Assembly: GCA_022793335.1 (NCBI GenBank)
Contig: JAAWCQ010000004.1
Coordinates: 212,118 to 276,117, forward strand
Origin: Clostridia bacterium
GTDB taxonomy: Bacteria > Bacillota > Clostridia > Christensenellales > UBA1242
Length of the DNA: 64,000 bases
Direction of reading: 5' to 3'
The notes under the pieces are model-generated. The model ran no database searches, had not been told where the DNA came from, and saw only the letters and a program-made list of their open reading frames with translations. The translations under genes and the position numbers were made by a program. This document shows positions 54,231 to 63,800 of the stretch, piece by piece (the stretch's first letter is position 1; every line of letters begins with the position of its first letter).

Positions 54231-54261
54231 AAAAAGACAACACTTAAGTTGTCTTTTTTTT
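54231..54261 (+). terminator. Terminator after tRNA-Glu
   Basis: AAAGACAAC, loop ACTTAA, GTTGTCTTTTTTTT. Confidence 0.85.
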
Positions 54262-54336
54262 ATTTTAGAAGTCTTTTTTTGATATTATAAGTAAAATATT
54301 TTACTATTTTTAAATATTCCTAAAACATTTTTACAT

Positions 54337-54364
54337 TTGACAATTTCGATAATCATGTTATAAT
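54337..54364 (+). promoter_or_regulatory. Promoter of candidate small RNA
   Basis: TTGACA (54337-54342), 16-nt spacer, TATAAT (54359-54364), with no reading frame following. Confidence 0.75.
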
Positions 54365-54370
54365 AATCAA

Positions 54371-54536
54371 GAATGCTTTAAATGGCGTTTAATAAAACAA
54401 TGTTGGTAATAGGAGAGCTGACATTGTTTTTCTTTGTACAAAAAAGTGGGCTTAACATATAAACTTTTACTATTCATAGCTGCTTAAATAACTGTATTTT
54501 AAGTAAACTTTGCTTATTAAAGCAGAGTTTTTTATA
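54371..54536 (+). ncRNA. Candidate structured small RNA, about 165 nt
   Basis: A strong promoter and a terminal hairpin (ACTTTGCTT / AAGCAGAGT then T6, to 54532) bracket a stretch without a convincing gene. Inside, AAAACAATGT (54394-54403) pairs with ACATTGTTTT (54421-54430), and the 17-nt loop carries TAGGAGAGC. The 5' TGCTTTAA can also pair with TTAAAGCA near the 3' end, giving a rod-like shape that resembles 6S RNA in outline. No conserved 6S, SRP or tmRNA sequence was recognised, so the class is open. Confidence 0.55.
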
Positions 54537-56428
<1,892 letters not shown>

Positions 56429-56443
56429 ACTAATTATTAAAAA

Positions 56444-56473
56444 GAAATCTACAGAATATTCTGTAGATTTTTT
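56444..56473. terminator. Terminator after collagen gene
   Basis: AAATCTACAG, loop AATATT, CTGTAGATTTTTT; it overlaps the stop region of the convergent gene. Confidence 0.85.
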
Positions 56474-56972
56474 ATACATTTTGGGGCTGCATAAATATTG
56501 TTCCTTTAGCGATAATTATGTGATAAATTTGTTCTTCAAATCCATCTTGCCAAGTAATTTTAAGAGTATAATTTTCTTTTTCATTTTTAATTATTGGTTG
56601 AAAAACCGCCACCAAATTTTGTCCTTCTTGCAATGAAATATAATCATCTGGCATAAGTTTTTGACCATCAAAAGTTGCCTTCCCCGACTTATAGTCTTTA
56701 AGATTTTGAGGCAGCGAAAGTTTAATACCTATTCGATTTCCGCTTTCAGTCCAGCCTTTTGCAATATCTTCTTCATAATATTGAAGCACTTCATCTTTAC
56801 CGCCAAAAGTTGCAACATGAGCAATTTCATCATAAACAAAGGTAATATTTCCACCTGTGTTGTAGTTATCTCGTTCCAAGATTGGTTGTGCAATGCTTTT
56901 ATTATTGCAACCGCTAAGCATAAGCGAGGCAAGCAATATTAAAACCACCGCAGACATTTTCAAAAACTTCAT
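56472..56972 (-). CDS. Small lipoprotein, unknown
   Basis: A 166-residue lipoprotein with signal peptide and lipobox LSGC (Cys22). The mature part is beta-rich with no recognised family. Convergent with the collagen gene and 3' of the MFS gene on the same strand, 48 nt after it. Function unknown. Confidence 0.65.
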   Translation of the reverse strand: MKFLKMSAVVLILLASLMLSGCNNKSIAQPILERDNYNTGGNITFVYDEIAHVATFGGKDEVLQYYEEDIAKGWTESGNRIGIKLSLPQNLKDYKSGKATFDGQKLMPDDYISLQEGQNLVAVFQPIIKNEKENYTLKITWQDGFEEQIYHIIIAKGTIFMQPQNV

Positions 56973-57020
56973 ATTTCCCTCTTATTTAATTATTTTGCAA
57001 TAAAAAGAGGAAAATAAACA

Positions 57021-58448
57021 TTATTTTTCGCCTTTTTTCAATTCTTTCATCTGTGTTTTTAAAACCTCTGCCCTTCTGACAGAAAATTTTGAGAAAAACA
57101 CGATTGCAAGCGAGAAGAAAATTGTGCAGCCAAAAAATACAATCATTCCCAGTCCATTTTGTACAGACATGGCTTGAATTGGATGTGTGGAGTCAAACTT
57201 TATTATGTCAAGCAAGAAACCAATGATAAGCAAGGCCAGCGAGTTTGCAAGATTGTAGGTAAAAGTAAAATATCCCGTATATGCTCCAGCGTTATTTTGC
57301 CCCGTCCTCACCTGTTCAAGTGTGACAACATCAGCGTACATTGAAAATGGAATTGAATACATGGCGCCAGCGCCTATACCACAAAATACAAGGCAAGGAA
57401 TAGCAATATAAAACATGATATTATTTGGCACATATTCCCTAAACAAGAATGTTGTGACTGTCATAAAAATTCCAAGCACAATGACTGACAGAGATATAAT
57501 TAGTGCCCTCTTTTTTTCCATTCTTTTTGAAAGATAGACCCACAGAGGCTGAGATGCAATTGCGCCGCCAAACAATGAGATAAGCACGCAGGATATTTGA
57601 GCACTTGAAAAATGATAACAATATGTGAAAAGGTGCATTCCGACAGAGGTCAAAAAAGCGGAGGCAATGGTTGCAAAGGAGTATCCAAGAATGACAGACC
57701 TGAAATCTTTATTTTTAAGCACGCTGAAATATCCTGTCATGAGTTTGGTAAAATTGAATTTTTCTTTCTTTTCAAAACCGCTGTAAATTTTATGCTTTCG
57801 CACATGACGAAGAGTTGATAATATTGTAATAAGTCCAAGACCTATAAGCAATGAAGAGTTTATATATGCAATTTTTACATATCCTGCCTGAGTATATCCC
57901 GTTTGAATGCTGATAGAAATTGAAGACATGAAAAAATACATTAAAATATTTGGCAAAATCATTCCAATTATATTAAAAACCGTCTTAAAACCTTGCACTT
58001 TTGCCTGTTCGTTATAATCAGGTGCAATGTCAATTGCAAGAGCTGCATAAGGTGTGCCAAAGCAGGTATTGGCGCTTTCTATTGCCAGCATACCAATAAG
58101 CAGATAGAAAAATTTGCCAAGCTGAGAAAGGGAGGCTGGCATCGACCATATACAGATATTAAGAAGAGCAATCACAAATATTCCAAAAAGCATAAATCCC
58201 AAACGCTTGCCAAAAAATTTATTTTTGGTGTTGTCTGAAAGATGGCCTATAAGTGGATCACTCACCCCATCCCAAAGAGATGAAATGGCAATTGCTATGC
58301 CTACAAGAGAGCCTGAAATTCCCATAACCGCAGTTGCAAAAAACATGATAAAGTTGTTTAATGTCTGCGACATAGAACTATATCCAAGCCCACCTATTCC
58401 ATAGCAAAATTTAGTTGAAAACTTAAGGTTTTTTTTCACAATGTACAT
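57021..58448 (-). CDS. GPH-family (MelB-like) sugar:cation symporter
   Basis: A 475-residue membrane protein with twelve helices of the glycoside-pentoside-hexuronide:cation symporter family. Signatures: KFCYGIGGLGYSS at the start, SSLWDGVSDPLIGHLSDNTKNKFFGKRL, and NNAGAYTGYFTFTYNLANSLAL late. The cargo is probably a sugar or glycoside but no sugar-utilisation gene is adjacent. Start uncertain: ATG at 58448 fits the family N-terminus, a TTG at 58487 is in frame, and neither has an SD. Confidence 0.85.
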   Translation of the reverse strand: MYIVKKNLKFSTKFCYGIGGLGYSSMSQTLNNFIMFFATAVMGISGSLVGIAIAISSLWDGVSDPLIGHLSDNTKNKFFGKRLGFMLFGIFVIALLNICIWSMPASLSQLGKFFYLLIGMLAIESANTCFGTPYAALAIDIAPDYNEQAKVQGFKTVFNIIGMILPNILMYFFMSSISISIQTGYTQAGYVKIAYINSSLLIGLGLITILSTLRHVRKHKIYSGFEKKEKFNFTKLMTGYFSVLKNKDFRSVILGYSFATIASAFLTSVGMHLFTYCYHFSSAQISCVLISLFGGAIASQPLWVYLSKRMEKKRALIISLSVIVLGIFMTVTTFLFREYVPNNIMFYIAIPCLVFCGIGAGAMYSIPFSMYADVVTLEQVRTGQNNAGAYTGYFTFTYNLANSLALLIIGFLLDIIKFDSTHPIQAMSVQNGLGMIVFFGCTIFFSLAIVFFSKFSVRRAEVLKTQMKELKKGEK

Positions 58449-58557
58449 TATGTAACAATAATTAAATTTAGAATTAAACTTGTCCAATCGTTTAAAGTTT
58501 CCACCCTTTCTCTTTGTTTAATTTAAAAATTTAGCAAAACTATTTAAAAATTGAAAC

Positions 58558-58590
58558 AAAAAAAAGATGAAAGTAATCATCTCTTTTTTT
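58558..58590 (-). terminator. Terminator after CYTH-like gene
   Basis: AGATGA, loop AAGTAA, TCATCT, with A and T tracts on the two sides. Confidence 0.75.
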
Positions 58591-58594
58591 TAGT

Positions 58595-59326
58595 CTATTT
58601 ATCTTCTTCTTCACTGCCTTCTTCTTGCGCTGGCTCTTCAACTATTTGTTGCGGTTTTGCAAATAAAAGTTTGCATGCAATTTCAAAACGAGAAATATTA
58701 TTGATTGCAAGCCCCTTTACATGACGATCTATTGCATTCAAAATTTCTTGTTTTTCTTCGCATTCTCCAATTGGAAACTTGAAAGTCATGCCCACGCGTT
58801 CCACTTTTTTGCCAGTTTTCAAATCTTTATAGACAGTGTTTTCATATTGCATGATTGCGCGATAGCCCGTTCCGCAAATTATCCTGTATTTATCAGAAGT
58901 TATGTCAACTTCAATAATCGGACTTGTCTGTTTTATTATTGACTCAAGGTCTGCAGAAAAAGGTGTGCGGAAGGTGCCTTCAATTATGCCTGCCATCTGG
59001 TATGAATAATCTTTTGGCTGTTCATCATTTTTGCAATAGCCAAAAAGATATTTTTGACTTGGCTTTTTAAGCTCGTTGAACATCTTTCTTATATTCAATG
59101 AAGACTCGCCATCTTCCATCCATTTTGAAATTGCAATGCCTGCATCAGCAAGAAGATGAGACTGAATATCATAAAAGATTTCCTTCGAGTGTCTTTTAGT
59201 CTCTTTTTCAAAACGATAATAAGGCAAACCCTTTGCAAGTGCTTGATATACCTTTTTAAAATTCGAAAACCCAACAAACTCGTAGTGATAGCTTTCGCTA
59301 TTGTGTTGTGAAAGTCCTTGTGCCAT
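58595..59326 (-). CDS. Possible CYTH (triphosphate tunnel) domain protein
   Basis: A 243-residue soluble protein. The order KEIFYDIQSHLLADAGIAIS, then a basic-strand region (DKYRIICGTGYRAIMQ), then VGMTFKFPIG follows the CYTH plan (FYDT, LRIR-like, late ExExK-like strand), with a helical C-terminus and an acidic tail (EEPAQEEGSEEEDK). CYTH proteins hydrolyse or bind triphosphates. Several key charged residues of the N-terminal ExExK motif are not obvious, so the call is tentative. SD GAGGTG. Confidence 0.45.
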   Translation of the reverse strand: MAQGLSQHNSESYHYEFVGFSNFKKVYQALAKGLPYYRFEKETKRHSKEIFYDIQSHLLADAGIAISKWMEDGESSLNIRKMFNELKKPSQKYLFGYCKNDEQPKDYSYQMAGIIEGTFRTPFSADLESIIKQTSPIIEVDITSDKYRIICGTGYRAIMQYENTVYKDLKTGKKVERVGMTFKFPIGECEEKQEILNAIDRHVKGLAINNISRFEIACKLLFAKPQQIVEEPAQEEGSEEEDK

Positions 59327-59522
59327 TAAAACACCTCTCTTTTTTTGTTTTTCATAACAATTTTACTATGTTTTATGCCAAAAAGCAAACGATTTTATCC
59401 ATTATTTATCACTTTTGCGTACATTCCATATTATATAATTTTATTTTTATTTTAAATTCTTAAAAAGACAATATCTCAACAAATTTCTCATTTAATATGA
59501 TTTAATTGAAAAAACATGTATT

Positions 59523-59551
59523 TTGCAATCAAAATAAGCAAATACTTTAAT
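59523..59551 (+). promoter_or_regulatory. Promoter of rubrerythrin-like gene
   Basis: TTGCAA (59523-59528), 17-nt spacer, TTTAAT (59546-59551). Confidence 0.5.
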
Positions 59552-59582
59552 TATTATTAAAAATAAGGTTAAGGAGAAAATT

Positions 59583-60170
59583 ATGGAATTTAATGAAAGC
59601 GTAACAAAAGAAAACCTTGCAAGAGCTTTTGCAGGCGTTTGTCAAGATGGTGCAAGATATCAGTTTATTGCAAAACAAGCAGTCACTGAAGGTTTTTCTT
59701 ATATTTCTGACAGCTTGAAATGCATTGCAAAAAACAAAATGGCTCATGCGTCAGTACTTTATCAAATAATGCTTGAAAATATTTCTGGTGATAAGGATAA
59801 TGTATCTTTTGAAGCAGGCTATCCTTTTGAAAAGCAACTTCTTCAAACCAGTCTTGCTGACTCTAGTGAAATAGAAGAAAATGAAGGCAAAAATATCTTT
59901 CCTCATTTTGCTAAAATTGCACATGATGAAGGTTTTGAAAAGATAGAAAAAATTTTGCTTCTTATAAGTGAGGTAAATCTTCAAAATGCAAGCAAACTTA
60001 AACTACTTGCTGAAAAGTTTGACAACGAAAAAATTTATTCCGCTTCTTCACCTTGCAAATGGATATGCTCAAATTGTGGGCACAGCGAAGAGAAAAAAGA
60101 GCCTTGGAAAACCTGCCCTCTTTGCTCTTATCCACAAGGCTATGTTATCATTCCCTTAGATGAGGCTTAA
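59583..60170 (+). CDS. Rubrerythrin-like protein with degraded diiron site
   Basis: A 195-residue protein with the rubrerythrin plan: four-helix ferritin-like domain (about 5-150) and C-terminal rubredoxin domain with four Cys (162, 165, 178, 181: CSNC and CPLC). Rubrerythrin reduces hydrogen peroxide. Aligned by eye to the classic protein, only three of seven diiron ligands remain: His55, Glu98 and Glu101. The others are Val19, Lys52, Asn132 and Asn135 in place of Glu/Glu/Glu/His. The rubredoxin iron site looks intact. It is probably not a normal peroxidase; electron transfer or iron sensing is possible. SD AAGGAGA. Confidence 0.8.
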   Translation: MEFNESVTKENLARAFAGVCQDGARYQFIAKQAVTEGFSYISDSLKCIAKNKMAHASVLYQIMLENISGDKDNVSFEAGYPFEKQLLQTSLADSSEIEENEGKNIFPHFAKIAHDEGFEKIEKILLLISEVNLQNASKLKLLAEKFDNEKIYSASSPCKWICSNCGHSEEKKEPWKTCPLCSYPQGYVIIPLDEA

Positions 60171-60310
60171 TAATAAGCATTTTGATTTTTATCATTTAAA
60201 AATATAAAAAACTTATCCCATCAAAAAAAATGTCCTACAAATCTTCTATAACAAACATAAAAATATGTCATGCAAATTACAATGTAATTCAGAAAAATAA
60301 CTATAAAACA

Positions 60311-60343
60311 AAAAAACTATGACCAGTTTTGTCATAGTTTTTT
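60311..60343 (-). terminator. Terminator after HU gene
   Basis: AAAACTATGAC, loop CAGTTTT, GTCATAGTTTTTT. Confidence 0.8.
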
Positions 60344-60387
60344 ATTTGACATACATCAAAAAGTCGTCAATATAATTCAACAAACAA

Positions 60388-60666
60388 TCAATTTTTAGCA
60401 ATAGTTTTTCTGAAACTGTCACCAAATTTGAACACAGGCACCTCTTTTTCAGGCACAGAAACTTTCTCTTTTGTGAGTGGATTGATTCCTTCTTTAGCTG
60501 CTTTAGTTTTCACTGAAAAAGTCCCAAAGCCAGCAATTTGAATTGTTTCTCCACTTTTGAGAGTCTCAGCAATTGTTTCAGCCATTGCTTCAAATGCGAT
60601 TCCTGCATCTTTTTGTGTAAATTGAGCTTTCTCTGCAAAAGCTTTGATAAATTGTTGTTTATTCAT
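60388..60666 (-). CDS. hup: DNA-binding protein HU
   Basis: Nucleoid protein that bends DNA. The 92-residue protein matches HU throughout: MNKQQFIKAFAEKAQFTQKDA, IQIAGFGTFSVKTKAAKEGINP and KVSVPEKEVPVFKFGDSFR. Length and motifs are typical. The ATG follows AAAGGAG with a leader of about 30 nt and a SigA-type promoter. Confidence 0.96.
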   Translation of the reverse strand: MNKQQFIKAFAEKAQFTQKDAGIAFEAMAETIAETLKSGETIQIAGFGTFSVKTKAAKEGINPLTKEKVSVPEKEVPVFKFGDSFRKTIAKN

Positions 60667-60708
60667 CTATTATTCTCCTTTTTAGATTGGCAAATACCTA
60701 TCTACTTT

Positions 60709-60736
60709 ATTATAACACACTTTTATTAAAAAGCAA
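60709..60736 (-). promoter_or_regulatory. HU promoter
   Basis: On the minus strand TTGCTT (60736-60731), 16-nt spacer ending TGTG, TATAAT (60714-60709). Confidence 0.65.
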
Positions 60737-60743
60737 AGTAAAT

Positions 60744-61607
60744 TTAAACATCTGCTCCAAAAAACCTTAAAACTTCGTTATAGCTTATTCGCACAAAACC
60801 TTCAAGTCGTCTCCACCACCATACTTGATTGCCTTGATAGTAAGTGCCATCTTTGACAATTTCAACCACTTTGCCAACAAGTTTGTCTATTGAATAACAG
60901 CCTGTTGAGCGTGCGTCAGTTGAATTTGCACGATTATCACCCATAAAGAAAATCTCATTTTCAGGCACTTGAAAGAATGTTACATTTTTTCCGCCAAGTT
61001 TGTCTACTTTAAAAGTTTTTTGCTTATAATCATGTTTGTTTTTATTTGAAAACTCTTCAAAAAAGGTTTTTTGATAGGTTACACCATCAATCGTTAAAAA
61101 GTTTGCATGATGACTTGAATATGACCACTCTTCATAGCTTTTTATGTAGTTTTCTTGCATGACCTCAACATTTGATGAGTTGTTTTTAACTCGCATTGTG
61201 CGAAATTCTTGAGTGCCCTCTTCAGTCTCAATAAGTGCAATTGTAATGTAGTCACCACCAAGACCAATTGTTCTTTTTATAATTGACTCATGCTTTGACA
61301 AATCTGAATTTAATATGATTATATCTCCATAATCAATATCTTTGGTATATTTTAAATAAACACCATCTTGCATTTCTTCATAGCCTTTTTCGGTTTTAAT
61401 CAATCTTGGATTTGGGTTTAAAGTCGATTGCATTGATAAGCCTGAAATTCCTACATAAGCATAATTGGCATAAAAACTTTGACTGCAAACAAGAAGGAAG
61501 ATGTAAAATACAAAAAGAATGGTTATAAATTTATAAAACAGCCTTCTCGATATCCTCTCTTCATATTCATCTTTAAAATTTTTAAACACCAATTTATCTT
61601 CAAACAT
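60744..61607 (-). CDS. lepB: Signal peptidase I
   Basis: Cleaves signal peptides outside the membrane. The 287-residue protein has one N-terminal transmembrane helix (about 26-44), catalytic Ser58 (SGLSMQSTL), Lys111 (IIKRTIGLGGDY), and the GDNRANSTDARSTG motif. It is longer than typical Gram-positive SipS-type enzymes because of an insert of about 60 residues (145-205). The start at 61607 has the SD GGAG. Follows queH with a 2-nt gap. Confidence 0.9.
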   Translation of the reverse strand: MFEDKLVFKNFKDEYEERISRRLFYKFITILFVFYIFLLVCSQSFYANYAYVGISGLSMQSTLNPNPRLIKTEKGYEEMQDGVYLKYTKDIDYGDIIILNSDLSKHESIIKRTIGLGGDYITIALIETEEGTQEFRTMRVKNNSSNVEVMQENYIKSYEEWSYSSHHANFLTIDGVTYQKTFFEEFSNKNKHDYKQKTFKVDKLGGKNVTFFQVPENEIFFMGDNRANSTDARSTGCYSIDKLVGKVVEIVKDGTYYQGNQVWWWRRLEGFVRISYNEVLRFFGADV

Positions 61608-61609
61608 TT

Positions 61610-62146
61610 TTACTCCACATTCTTTGAAAAACTACATCCGCAATAATTTTGCCTGTAAAGGTTATATTTTTTTGATAACTCTATGCTCTTTTTATAGCCA
61701 TCTTGCTTTTTGTAATTTCCTTCAATAAACTCAATGCCTTTTTCTTTGCCAACTTCAAGGCCAATGGCATTGATAATCTCTGCATTTTTATGCGGACTGA
61801 CTGTAAGAGTTGTTCCAAAACAATCAAATCCATCTTTTTTCGCTTTTTCAGCCGTCTTTTTAAGGCGCAATTTGAAACAAACTGGGCATCTTGCCCCACC
61901 TTCTCTTTCCTTTTCAAGCCCTTTTACAGCGACTAAAAATTCGTTTGCATCATAGCCGTCTTCAACGACTTCAATCCCCACCTCTTTGCAATATCTTTTC
62001 TCTTCTGAAAGCCTATGAAGATATTCCTCTTCAGTGTCAATATTTGGGTTATAATAATAAATAGTAAGTTGATAGTCATTTTTAAGCACCTCTATTACTT
62101 GAGTGCTGCATGGCCCGCAACAACTATGTAAAAGCATTTTTTTCAT
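61610..62146 (-). CDS. queH: Epoxyqueuosine reductase QueH
   Basis: Reduces epoxyqueuosine to queuosine in tRNA wobble modification. The 178-residue protein has the QueH Cys set: SCCGPC near the N-terminus, RCPVCFKLRL in the middle and YRQNYCGCSFS at the end, forming its iron-sulfur and catalytic sites. Length is typical. The start overlaps the preceding stop by one base (TAATG), so it is coupled. No other queuosine gene is present. Confidence 0.92.
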   Translation of the reverse strand: MKKMLLHSCCGPCSTQVIEVLKNDYQLTIYYYNPNIDTEEEYLHRLSEEKRYCKEVGIEVVEDGYDANEFLVAVKGLEKEREGGARCPVCFKLRLKKTAEKAKKDGFDCFGTTLTVSPHKNAEIINAIGLEVGKEKGIEFIEGNYKKQDGYKKSIELSKKYNLYRQNYCGCSFSKNVE

Positions 62147-62610
62147 TATTCTACAGACCTCAAAATTTTAGCAACAGCGGCTACACCTTCATCCTGTTGA
62201 ATCATTTGACGAAGCTCATTTGAGTAAGATTCAATCATCACCATAAAACAACCTAAACAATCGCCACAATTAACAAACACTTGCAAATTGCGTATAATTT
62301 GGTCATTCACTCCCTTTATAATATAAGCTGGAAATTCAAAATCGTTAAATCTCAAAGTGAATTGTTTTTCAAGTGTAAACGAGTCAGTCACATGAGCATA
62401 ATCATCCAAGAGTTTTTGATAGCTTTCAAAAAATTCATCTGGGTCTCTGTGTATTTCAAACAAAGAAATCACCCTTCCGCTTTCTGAAAGATAGTTTTCT
62501 TTATTGATAAACCCCTGCCCATTTGACAATTTATATCTGTCTTTAGTCACATGCCAGCCCTTTGGCAATTCAAAAGACATTTCATTAAGTGATAAAATAA
62601 TTCTTCTCAT
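62146..62610 (-). CDS. DcrB/DUF1795-like protein
   Basis: A 154-residue protein with no signal peptide or membrane segment. The start MSFELPKGWHVTKDRYKLSNGQGF resembles the DUF1795/PsbP-like pattern FxLPxGW, followed by a beta-rich fold. Two Cys pairs lie in CGDCLGC. The ATG at 62610 (SD GGAGA) is preferred over one 17 codons upstream. It leads the unit with queH and lepB. Identification is tentative. Confidence 0.5.
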   Translation of the reverse strand: MRRIILSLNEMSFELPKGWHVTKDRYKLSNGQGFINKENYLSESGRVISLFEIHRDPDEFFESYQKLLDDYAHVTDSFTLEKQFTLRFNDFEFPAYIIKGVNDQIIRNLQVFVNCGDCLGCFMVMIESYSNELRQMIQQDEGVAAVAKILRSVE

Positions 62611-62780
62611 AATTTCTCCATGGTTTAAGTATGCCACACTCAAATAAAAAAAGTCAAGCAAGAAAGAGCTTACTTTGAAAATTTAAGCGGATTATCTGCA
62701 AATTATAAAAAATTGCAATTGTAAAAAATAAAGAAAATTTTTGCGCTGCTTAAATAAAAATTAAAACACAATAAACAGCA

Positions 62781-63137
62781 TTAAATTACATGACTATCAA
62801 GGGCATACATCATCATATCATTTACACTTTCGTTTGTAAGATAATATACAAGAATCTTGCCCTCCCTTCTATAAGCAACAAGATTTTGGTCTTTAAGTTG
62901 TTTTAATTGGTGAGAAATTGTGGTCTGATTTATTCCAAGTATTGTCGAAAGATCATTCACGCACATGTTCATCATTGATAAACATGTCAAGATTTTAATT
63001 CTAGTTGAATCTGAAAAGTTTTGAAAATAGTCAGCAAGCTTTGAAATTTGTCTTTCTTGAGGCAATGCTGATAAAATTTCCCTTCTATTTCTCTCACTCA
63101 ACAACAAAAATTTTTCAATTCTCTCCTCATTTTCCAT
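62781..63137 (-). CDS. ArsR-family transcriptional regulator
   Basis: A 118-residue winged-helix protein: LADYFQNFSDSTRIKILTCLS (N-helices), VNDLSTILGINQTTISHQLKQLKDQNLV (recognition helix, quoted in part) and YRREGKILVYYLTN wing. Such regulators sense metals or redox; the metal Cys pattern is not complete (one Cys in NMCVNDL). The ATG at 63137 follows AAAGGAGA; a longer upstream frame would run through its own promoter. A palindrome overlaps the leader region. No transporter is adjacent. Confidence 0.85.
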   Translation of the reverse strand: MENEERIEKFLLLSERNRREILSALPQERQISKLADYFQNFSDSTRIKILTCLSMMNMCVNDLSTILGINQTTISHQLKQLKDQNLVAYRREGKILVYYLTNESVNDMMMYALDSHVI

Positions 63138-63162
63138 CACATATTCTCCTTTTATTACATAA

Positions 63163-63176
63163 ATAACACTAGTTAT
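63163..63176. promoter_or_regulatory. Palindrome upstream of arsR
   Basis: ATAACACTAGTTAT, with 5-bp ATAAC/GTTAT arms around ACTA, 26 nt before the start codon. A candidate autoregulatory operator. Confidence 0.4.
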
Positions 63177-63324
63177 CAAAAACATCGATGAAAATTGCGT
63201 TATAAACATCAAAATTAAAAATAAAACAAAATTTTTCAACATTTTAATGTTTTTGATATAAAATATTACTTAATATATTGTGACAAATTACAAGAGAAGA
63301 AACAAAATAATTTTTTATCATATT

Positions 63325-63353
63325 TTGTCGAATGCTGTCAATTTTTGTATAAT
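63325..63353 (+). promoter_or_regulatory. Possible promoter of tiny hydrophobic protein gene
   Basis: TTGTCG (63325-63330), 17-nt spacer, TATAAT (63348-63353). The SD AGGAGGA starts right after TATAAT, so using this promoter would leave the SD outside the mRNA; either the start point is further upstream or the hexamers are chance. Confidence 0.35.
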
Positions 63354-63363
63354 AGGAGGATAT

Positions 63364-63555
63364 ATGAACACACAAGCTATTTTATTTGCAATTTTACTTT
63401 CAACAATTACCAATGCAACAGACACGAATTTGAACACAAACACAAATTTTTTGCTTCTTCTTTTGCTTGCACTGGGTAATGGAAACAATTGGAATAATGG
63501 CATAGGTTGCTGCCACCAAAATACTTGCCCTGGACAAAACAATTTGTTTTTTTAA
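63364..63555 (+). CDS. Tiny hydrophobic Asn-rich protein
   Basis: A 63-residue protein. Two hydrophobic stretches (residues 3-14 and 29-37, FLLLLLLALG) flank an Asn/Thr-rich loop (TDTNLNTNTN). The C-terminus is Asn/Gly-rich with Cys residues (GCCHQNTCPG). SD AGGAGGA at correct spacing. Its look, small, hydrophobic, Gly/Asn/Cys-rich, resembles short spore-coat or YjcZ-like proteins, but no family is assigned. A terminator follows. Confidence 0.6.
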   Translation: MNTQAILFAILLSTITNATDTNLNTNTNFLLLLLLALGNGNNWNNGIGCCHQNTCPGQNNLFF

Positions 63556-63575
63556 TTAAAAATAAAAATAAAATA

Positions 63576-63605
63576 AAAAATGCTCTAAAAACAGAGCTTT
63601 TTTTT
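63576..63605 (+). terminator. Terminator after tiny protein gene
   Basis: GCTCT (63582-63586), AGAGC (63593-63597), then T8. The rest of 63606-63720 is AT-rich with nothing recognised. Confidence 0.75.
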
Positions 63606-63720
63606 GATAAAAAAGATAAATTTAATTAAATTAAAGTATAAATTCAATTAAAAATTGTATAATAATTTTAGGAAATAAAAAAAATATTAAAAAAATATTG
63701 AAAAATCATTAAAAATCGTT

Positions 63721-63748
63721 TTGCATTTAATATTTTTTGTGTTATCAT
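63721..63748 (+). promoter_or_regulatory. Promoter of pilin-like gene
   Basis: TTGCAT (63721-63726), 16-nt spacer, TATCAT (63743-63748), preceded by TGTG. A hairpin AAAAGC-AAAC-GCTTTT (63762-63777) lies in the leader, before AAGGAGGG. Confidence 0.5.
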
Positions 63749-63800
63749 ACCTATGAAATTAAAAAGCAAACGCTTTTAAAATCAATAAGGAGGGAAAAAT

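Noticed and set aside
54371-54536. Calling the small RNA 6S, SRP or tmRNA
   Set aside because: Overall shape could suit 6S, but no conserved bases of these RNAs were recognised, so it is left unassigned.
63138-63242. N-terminal hydrophobic extension of the ArsR regulator
   Set aside because: The region is the promoter and leader; the SD AAAGGAGA before 63137 marks the true start.
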